A stretch of DNA of 34,965 nucleotides from Geobacter sp. Lineage in GTDB: Bacteria; Desulfobacterota; Desulfuromonadia; Geobacterales; Pseudopelobacteraceae. Under the pieces are notes generated by a model, which searched no databases, was not told where the DNA came from, and saw nothing but the letters and a program-made list of their open reading frames with translations. Below, one piece after another: positions 30,345-34,965 of this stretch. Location: positions 1 to 34,965 of the forward strand of contig VFJM01000198.1 of NCBI GenBank assembly GCA_009886055.1. The letters are read 5' to 3'. A program made the position numbers and the translations under genes. Every line of letters begins with the position of its first letter. Position 1 is the first letter of the stretch.

Positions 30345-31609
30345 CCCTGCAACCTTCGCAGCAGTTCCAGTTGCCCGCCGACGCTATCAGGGCTAACCTG
30401 CCCGGCACGAACCAATAGCGGCGCAACGGCCCCCTCCGGCGCGATGCGGGGATAGGCCCGGTCACTCAGTTCGTGAATGAGCCGCATGGTGCGGAAGGCG
30501 TCAAACCAGCCGTGGAACGCCTCCGCCATCTTCGCCCCCTCACGGTTATTCTTCTTCAATTTTTCCCATGAATTCCGAAAGCCCGCCTGCTCCATAACAT
30601 CATGCAGAACCGGAGAAATCCCGGCGGCACGACTCAGCAATTCCGATGCATCCGCTTTGGAATTTTCCGCCACACACGCGAGCCACTCCCCCACAATCGA
30701 AAAAACAACCGGTTGATAAAAGAGCAGGCGCTGCTCACCATCGGCCAGCATGTCTCCCACGGCGCGGCCGGTCCCGAAGGGAACCCGGTGGGATGAGCGG
30801 GGGGAGGGGTGGACGACGGTTCCCGCCACCGGCTTGACGCCGGAGGTTTTGTGAACCTGCTGCAGAAAGTAGAAATCCTCCCCTGCAAGCCGGCGGTTCA
30901 TCCCGCCGGATGATGCGTAGGCGGATGCCCGGCAGGCCATCGCGCTTCCCACGGTGTGAAAGGCATAGGAGGAACCGGCCAGCTCCAGGCCGAGCACATA
31001 GACACGCAGGAAGAGTTCGTAGCGGTCAATGGCAGACTGTCCTGCCAGTTCGGGTGCAGGGCGGTGGCGATAGGGGATGCTTGCCCCACCTGCTGTTGAG
31101 GATGCGAAATGCCGGGTGATGGCGGGGAGGTAGTCCGGCTGTACCAGAGTGTCGGCGTCGAGGCAGATCAGGAGCGGGTCGCCCGCAAGGTAATCGAGGT
31201 GCAAAAGAGCCAGGTCGAGGCCGATCTTGCGCGCCAGGCCGACACCCTGTTTTGCGGGCAATGTTCTCCCTGCAGACGCGGCGTCCACCCAGAAGAGATT
31301 ATCCAGCCCGTACTGCCGCTTCCACTGCTGCAGGGAGTGCAGCGTTTCAAGATTGTCAGCCGTTTCCGCAGCGGTTGCGTCGGTGCGCTGATTGACCACG
31401 GCCAGGATCATGAACCGATCCAGCAGATCGGCCGGATTGCGGGAGAGGGACTCTAATGTCTGCGGGAGATTGGCGGCTTCGGCCAGTGAGGGGATGACAA
31501 TTGCACCTGAGAAGGTGAGAGTGGGGACTTCGTTGATTGCCCATGGCTCACCTGCGCCCCGTTTGCTCCGATAGGCGGTTATATGTGAAGGGAGGAGCGT
31601 GTCAGACAT
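30341..31609 (-). CDS. Family 2 glycosyltransferase
   Basis: This 422-aa GT-A enzyme has the GT2 pattern: AIVIPSLAEAANLPQTLESL at the start, the DxD-type LICLDADTLVQPDYL, and RRLAGEDFYFLQQVHK (acidic, near-catalytic). The C-terminal region is helical with no obvious transmembrane segments, so it is probably soluble or peripheral. The acceptor is not predictable. It lies 12 bp downstream of the ubiX-type stop (31622) on the same strand, so it may be transcribed with that group. Confidence 0.85.
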   Translation of the reverse strand: MSDTLLPSHITAYRSKRGAGEPWAINEVPTLTFSGAIVIPSLAEAANLPQTLESLSRNPADLLDRFMILAVVNQRTDATAAETADNLETLHSLQQWKRQYGLDNLFWVDAASAGRTLPAKQGVGLARKIGLDLALLHLDYLAGDPLLICLDADTLVQPDYLPAITRHFASSTAGGASIPYRHRPAPELAGQSAIDRYELFLRVYVLGLELAGSSYAFHTVGSAMACRASAYASSGGMNRRLAGEDFYFLQQVHKTSGVKPVAGTVVHPSPRSSHRVPFGTGRAVGDMLADGEQRLLFYQPVVFSIVGEWLACVAENSKADASELLSRAAGISPVLHDVMEQAGFRNSWEKLKKNNREGAKMAEAFHGWFDAFRTMRLIHELSDRAYPRIAPEGAVAPLLVRAGQVSPDSVGGQLELLRRLQG

Positions 31610-31621
31610 CTGCGGAACGGG

Positions 31622-32230
31622 TCATTCCGTGCCCCACCGCTTGTAGAGGTCGTTCTCGACCCCCAGCTGGTCCAGCACCTTCCCGACGACAAAGTCAACC
31701 AGGTCCAGCACCGATTCAGGCCGGCCGTAGAAGGCCGGCATCGCCGGTATGATCCGTGCTCCGGCGCGTGAAAGCTTCAGCATGTTCTCAAGGTGGATGT
31801 CGGAAAGCGGCGTTTCCCTGGGTACCAGCAGCAGCGGACGACGCTCCTTGAGCATGACATCGGCGCTCCGTTCGATCAGGTTGCCGGAAACACCGCACGC
31901 AACCCGCGCCAGTGTCCCCATGCTGCAGGGGCAGATCACCATGCCATCCGGAGCGGACGACCCGCTGGCGGCCCCGCAGAACAGATCGTCGGGGTGCACC
32001 AGCGTGATCCCGCAATTGATTTCAAGGTGATCATACAGACGCTGCAGCGCTTTATCAAGATCGCCTGACAGGTCAAGGCCGGTCTCTTCGCGGCAGACGG
32101 CCGTGCCGCTGCAGCTGGCGGTGAACGTTACCTGAAAGCCGTTCAGGCAAAGCTGCTCTGCCAGGCGGAGTCCATACATCGAGCCGGATGCGCCGGTCAG
32201 GGCGATGAAAATGTGTTTCTTGGTCATCAT
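31622..32230 (-). CDS. ubiX: UbiX-family flavin prenyltransferase
   Basis: This 202-aa flavoprotein makes prenylated FMN, the cofactor of UbiD-type decarboxylases. It has the Rossmann-like start FIALTGASGSMYGLRLAEQL, an FMN-binding ASGSSAPDGMVICPCSMGTLARVACG segment (shown in parts), ERSADVMLKERRPLLLVPRE, and PAFYGRPESVLDLVDFVVGKVLDQLG at the end. In a futalosine-pathway organism it would serve the late decarboxylation of menaquinone synthesis (MqnL/UbiD partner). Two adjacent ATG codons (32230 and 32227) are possible starts. It is 153 bp downstream of ubiA-type, across a large inverted repeat. Confidence 0.92.
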   Translation of the reverse strand: MMTKKHIFIALTGASGSMYGLRLAEQLCLNGFQVTFTASCSGTAVCREETGLDLSGDLDKALQRLYDHLEINCGITLVHPDDLFCGAASGSSAPDGMVICPCSMGTLARVACGVSGNLIERSADVMLKERRPLLLVPRETPLSDIHLENMLKLSRAGARIIPAMPAFYGRPESVLDLVDFVVGKVLDQLGVENDLYKRWGTE

Positions 32231-32306
32231 TGCTTACCTCGTCACCCTGATAAACAGGATAAGTGCGTTGGCGAAGTTATTTCCCGCCCGCCCCGAAAAC
32301 GGAATA

Positions 32307-32362
32307 AGTACGCTCACTAAATTATTTCTGCAAAAACCTACAGAAATAATTTCTACCGTACT
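32307..32362. repeat. Large inverted repeat between ubiA- and ubiX-type genes
   Basis: AAATTATTTCTG (32319-32330) and CAGAAATAATTT (32341-32352) are a perfect 12-bp pair with a 10-nt loop. Outer arms AGTACG (32307-32312) and CGTACT (32357-32362) add 6 bp across an internal loop. An imperfect direct copy of the left arm lies just upstream (about 32260-32287). AT-rich and non-coding; T runs are absent. Confidence 0.65.
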
Positions 32363-32383
32363 AAAAACGCAGGAAATTACTTC

Positions 32384-33247
32384 TTACTTACTAAGAACAT
32401 CGGCAGCCGTAAAGAGCACAATGGCAACGCTGATGTATCCGTTCATGTTGAAAAACGCCGCGTCCAGCTTTTCGAGATTTCCGTCCTTCAGCAGCAGGTG
32501 TTCGTACAGCAGCATGGTGACGGCGGTCAGGATGCCGACCAGAAAGAGCGTCCCCAGATGCATCAGATTGTACAGGGTAAACAGCAGCCCGATCATGATC
32601 AGGTGGAAAAGCCTGGCAGCCCACAGCGAGCCGTTCACGCCGAGGAGCACCGGAATGGAGTGCAGCCCTGCTGCCCGGTCGAATTCAAGATCCTGGAGAG
32701 CATACAGGATGTCAAACCCGGCTACCCAGAACAGCACCACCCCTCCCAGAACGAGCGCCGGCGCGTCAATCGTGCCGCGGATCGCGATCCAGGCTCCGAT
32801 CGGCGCCGCTGCCAGGCAGATGCCGAGCACGACGTGGGCCAGTGCAGTGAAGCGCTTGCAATAGGAATAGAGCAGCAGGAAAAACAGGGCGACCGGTGAG
32901 AGCTTGAGGCAGAGCGGATTAAGCATCTGCGCCGCAAACATCATCAGGGCAACCGCCGCACCGATAAAAAAGAGCGTCACCCCCTTGCCGATCAGCCCTG
33001 CCGGAATAGCTCTGACGGCAGTCCGGGGGTTGCGGGCGTCGATTTCGGCATCGATCAACCGGTTCATCGCCATGGCGGCGGTCCGGGCACCGACCATGGC
33101 CAGGACAATCCATACCGTCTGGCGGATGGTGGGGAGCCCTCCTGCGGCAAGCAGTGCGCCGGTAAAGGCGAACGGGAGCGCAAAGATCGTGTGGGAAAAC
33201 TTGATCATCTCCAGAAAGACAGCAATTTTATTAATGATGCCGGCCAC
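32384..33247 (-). CDS. ubiA: UbiA-like prenyltransferase (menaquinone pathway MqnP type)
   Basis: This 287-aa integral membrane prenyltransferase has about eight to nine helices. Both Mg/diphosphate motifs are present: NRLIDAEIDARNPRTAVR (NDxxD type, first Asp-rich) and YALQDLEFDRAAGLHSIP (second). With a futalosine route (mqnB) it most likely prenylates the 1,4-dihydroxy-6-naphthoate-type intermediate (MqnP) rather than 4-hydroxybenzoate (inference). It sits between a lipoprotein gene (2 bp upstream) and the ubiX-type gene on the minus strand. Confidence 0.9.
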   Translation of the reverse strand: MAGIINKIAVFLEMIKFSHTIFALPFAFTGALLAAGGLPTIRQTVWIVLAMVGARTAAMAMNRLIDAEIDARNPRTAVRAIPAGLIGKGVTLFFIGAAVALMMFAAQMLNPLCLKLSPVALFFLLLYSYCKRFTALAHVVLGICLAAAPIGAWIAIRGTIDAPALVLGGVVLFWVAGFDILYALQDLEFDRAAGLHSIPVLLGVNGSLWAARLFHLIMIGLLFTLYNLMHLGTLFLVGILTAVTMLLYEHLLLKDGNLEKLDAAFFNMNGYISVAIVLFTAADVLSK

Positions 33248-33249
33248 GG

Positions 33250-33759
33250 TTACCAGTACTCCTGAAAAGCCCGCTGAATTTCTGCCGAGACACGGTCCAT
33301 TTCGCGATTTATCAGATCGAGATCAAACATGCCGGGATACTCTTCGTAGGGATAATGTTTGTACATTGTGCCGACCTGCCCTTCGTTATTGAAGGCATAC
33401 GACGTCCGGATCTCAAAGTTGTAATGAGAGACCTGAACTGTCGCAGCTCCGTTCTGCTGTTGAATCTCAATCCGCAACTGGGTGTAGTACTTCCGCCCGC
33501 CCGCCGGCTGACCGAAACCGCTATCGGTGGTAAAGTGGTAGGGTGTCGTTATGAGCACGGTTCCGGTGCTGTCCGTCTCGAGAATCCGGCACTCCCACTT
33601 TTCTTCAACGAGTGTGCGGATCTTTGTCACGGCATCATGCGCTCCCCCCGGTATCGTGATGACCCGGGGAGCAATCGGCACGGCCTCGGCCCGCATGTGA
33701 TAGCAGGCAGGCAGCAGGGTCAGCAGCATGAAGAGCAGCGGCCACAAGGCGTTACGCAA
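33250..33759 (-). CDS. Putative lipoprotein, unknown function
   Basis: This roughly 169-aa protein has a lipoprotein signal with lipobox LLPAC (hydrophobic WPLLFMLLTLLPAC). The mature part has charged helical segments and a YHFTTDSGFGQPAGGRKYYTQL strand region, but I recognise no family. A TTG start at 33759 is preferred, because AAGGAG lies 7 bp upstream, inside the end of the ubiD remnant. A longer ATG frame from 33804 would overlap that remnant. It is coupled to ubiA (2-bp gap). Its presence in a quinone cluster could mean a membrane-associated helper (inference). Confidence 0.7.
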   Translation of the reverse strand: MRNALWPLLFMLLTLLPACYHMRAEAVPIAPRVITIPGGAHDAVTKIRTLVEEKWECRILETDSTGTVLITTPYHFTTDSGFGQPAGGRKYYTQLRIEIQQQNGAATVQVSHYNFEIRTSYAFNNEGQVGTMYKHYPYEEYPGMFDLDLINREMDRVSAEIQRAFQEYW

Positions 33760-34000
33760 ACCCGTACTCCTTCCAGCGACGTGTGACAAGGGCTGCAGCA
33801 TCAACAGAAATAGTCACCTCCGGCCGGGGCACACGACAGCCGGTCGCATCAACTGCAACCCGTCCGGTGCCCCTGTCATTGATAATGTCATCGGTAAAAT
33901 CGGTCACATTGACGGCTCTCCAGGCCGAACGCGAGGGCTTGACCGGTTCCACGTTGGATTCGAGTTGGGAGATGAATTGGCGCAGGTTATTTATCGGCAT
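33752..34000 (-). pseudogene. Internally deleted UbiD-family decarboxylase remnant
   Basis: An 82-codon frame starts like UbiD family proteins (PINNLRQFISQLE, compare the usual YxDLRxFIxxLE) and ends like their C-terminus (GRVAVDATGCR followed by DAAALVTRRWKEYGF). The intervening 350 to 450 residues of a normal UbiD, including the prFMN and metal residues, are missing. It lies upstream of ubiA/ubiX-type genes, exactly where a UbiD partner would be expected. The start has no good ribosome binding site, but the 3' end carries that of the lipoprotein gene. The match is by eye only, and a genuine small protein is the alternative. Confidence 0.55.
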
Positions 34001-34100
34001 GGCATTTTGTTCACTGGTTCAGCCTTTCAAGCTGTTCTTCGATGTCGCGGGTGATGCAAGTCATGGGTGAAGTTTAGTATGGAGCGGGTTGGGGTGGCAA

Positions 34101-34112
34101 TGTAAATTTACA
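34101..34112. promoter_or_regulatory. Candidate operator palindrome
   Basis: TGTAAATTTACA is a perfect 12-bp palindrome, about 100 bp upstream of the ubiD remnant start on the minus strand. A second, looser palindrome (AATGT-N9-ACATT) follows. No specific regulator is identified. Confidence 0.35.
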
Positions 34113-34332
34113 GTTAATGTTTAAAATCTACATTACGCGATGAGATCGTTTAATGCCATGTCAAATCGAAACGGCGGGGATGGTTTGCAACGAAAATGGT
34201 TATATCGGGCTGATTGACGGGTTACGTGCTCTGTTTGCAGTGTGGAGTCATCAGGGTTTGGATCAGATCAATAGCAGGCCAAATGCTCTTCTGATACTCT
34301 CAAAGTGCCTCCAAAAATCAATATAAAATGTT

Positions 34333-34362
34333 TTGACGGTGGCTCGTTCAGGGTGGTATATT
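34333..34362 (+). promoter_or_regulatory. Sigma-70 promoter for the phosphoesterase gene
   Basis: TTGACG (34333-34338) is followed after 18 bp by TATATT (34357-34362). The predicted leader to GTG 34448 is about 80 nt. Confidence 0.6.
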
Positions 34363-34447
34363 TGCCGTCCTAAAAGACAGATTCCTATCATTCCAGTGTT
34401 TTTATGAACCACCCGTCAGATCTGATCCTTCTTCACAAGGTTACACT

Positions 34448-34965
34448 GTGCGTATTGCCCTCATGTCAGACATACACGCCAACCGGGAAGCGTTCGAGGC
34501 CTGCCTCCGGGATGTGCGCACCAGGGGCACCGACCGGTTGGTATTCCTCGGCGATTACGTCGGATACGGGGCCGATCCGGACTGGGTCGTCGATACGGTC
34601 ATGGAACTCGTGGCCGGCGGAGCGGTCGCCGTGATGGGCAACCATGATCACGCAGTATCCTGCTTGCGTGAAGACCTGAATGAGGATGCCGAAATCGCCA
34701 TGTCCTGGACACGCGGACAGCTTGGACCGGAGGCGCGCGAATTCCTTGCGAATCTGCCCATGAGGTTCGAAGATGATATGCGCCTCTACGTGCATGCGAA
34801 TGTTCAAACCAGCCGGCGATGGCACTATGTCGACAGCCCGGAGGCAGCCGGCCGGGCCCTCGAATCGTGCCGTGCGCAGACGGTCTTCTGCGGGCATCTC
34901 CATGTGCCGACCCTGTACGGGATCACCGCAACCGGGAAGATTGTCTCCTTTCGTCCGGTGTCCGG
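34448..34965 (+). CDS. Metallophosphoesterase (partial, runs off the window)
   Basis: The first 172 residues of a calcineurin-like phosphoesterase are present. Metal-binding motifs are in order: SDIHANREAF (D and H), FLGDYVGYGADPDWV (GD), MGNHDHAV (GNHD), and CGHLHVPTLYG (GHxH). Members of this YfcE/MJ0936-like branch hydrolyse phosphodiesters or nucleotides; the substrate is not assignable. The start is taken as GTG 34448, which opens RIALMSDIHAN. An ATG frame from 34404 is in another frame and is not used. The C-terminus lies beyond the window. Confidence 0.88.
   Translation, partial: MRIALMSDIHANREAFEACLRDVRTRGTDRLVFLGDYVGYGADPDWVVDTVMELVAGGAVAVMGNHDHAVSCLREDLNEDAEIAMSWTRGQLGPEAREFLANLPMRFEDDMRLYVHANVQTSRRWHYVDSPEAAGRALESCRAQTVFCGHLHVPTLYGITATGKIVSFRPVS

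Larger units (their letters stand above)
34065..34447. other. Intergenic region with divergent control signals
   Basis: This 383-bp gap holds no convincing gene. It contains a perfect palindrome TGTAAA-TTTACA (34101-34112), an adjacent AATGT-N9-ACATT (about 34115-34133), and a plus-strand promoter (34333-34362). It separates the minus-strand quinone cluster from the plus-strand phosphoesterase gene. Confidence 0.5.

Noticed and set aside
34011-34064. 17-codon frame on the minus strand before the ubiD remnant
   Set aside because: It starts MTCITRDIEEQLERLNQ and lies in a plausible leader position, but has no ribosome binding site and is too short to support.

Overview
The window looks like a chromosomal segment of a Geobacter-like delta-proteobacterium (Desulfuromonadota). 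This is inferred from gene content, not from a database search. The pointers are a futalosine-route menaquinone gene (mqnB) with UbiA/UbiX-type genes, a DHH-CBS-poly(A)/CCA polymerase fusion next to glycogen phosphorylase, a PilZ protein and a chemoreceptor behind a class II aldolase, several hemerythrin and small Fe-S proteins, a Complex I gene cluster, and GC-rich coding sequence with few long gaps.

Layout. 1-5250: end of glycogen phosphorylase, the DHH-CBS-nucleotidyltransferase fusion, a small exported protein with a clear terminator, ppnP, gluQ, and a convergent Slp-type lipoprotein gene. 5472-8866: fba, a PilZ protein and a GAF-containing chemoreceptor. 9156-11269: panB-panC-panD, a complete set for pantothenate precursors. 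11395-16213 (minus strand): nuoH-ankyrin-nuoI-nuoJ-nuoK-nuoL, a partial Complex I cluster with no A-G, M or N genes here and with an ankyrin-repeat gene between nuoH and nuoI. 16697-18218: iron-sulfur repair protein Ric, a short oxidoreductase N-terminal remnant, a DUF488 protein and a ferredoxin. 18502-19943: engB and folE2.

20001-22936 is an accessory island. A REP-associated tyrosine transposase (RAYT) sits among at least five two-hairpin REP units, followed by an exported TPR protein and a stand-alone TIR-like nucleotide-binding protein of the CBASS/Pycsar effector type. 23093-28591 is housekeeping: a DUF2064 protein and mqnB, then on the minus strand glcD, a membrane protein, maf and yggS, then an exported FKBP and greB on plus. 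28651-29878 (minus) is a DUF1858, Fe-S protein and hemerythrin operon. 30168-34965: a DUF1737 protein, a GT2 glycosyltransferase, ubiX-type and ubiA-type genes, a lipoprotein, an apparently internally deleted ubiD remnant, and a truncated metallophosphoesterase gene at the edge.

How it fits together. Quinone metabolism (mqnB, ubiA/ubiX, nuo) and Fe-S or nitrosative-stress protection (ric, the hemerythrin operon, the ferredoxin) dominate the recognisable biology. The ric gene and the DUF1858/hemerythrin operon share a near-identical FNR/HcpR-like box at the same distance (centre about -41.5) from a TATGST -10 element, so they are probably co-regulated. The least explained parts are the REP/RAYT-TPR-TIR island, the ankyrin gene inside the nuo cluster, and dispersed hairpin repeats that have become part of the NuoJ and NuoL coding sequences. 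No tRNA, rRNA or CRISPR array was seen.
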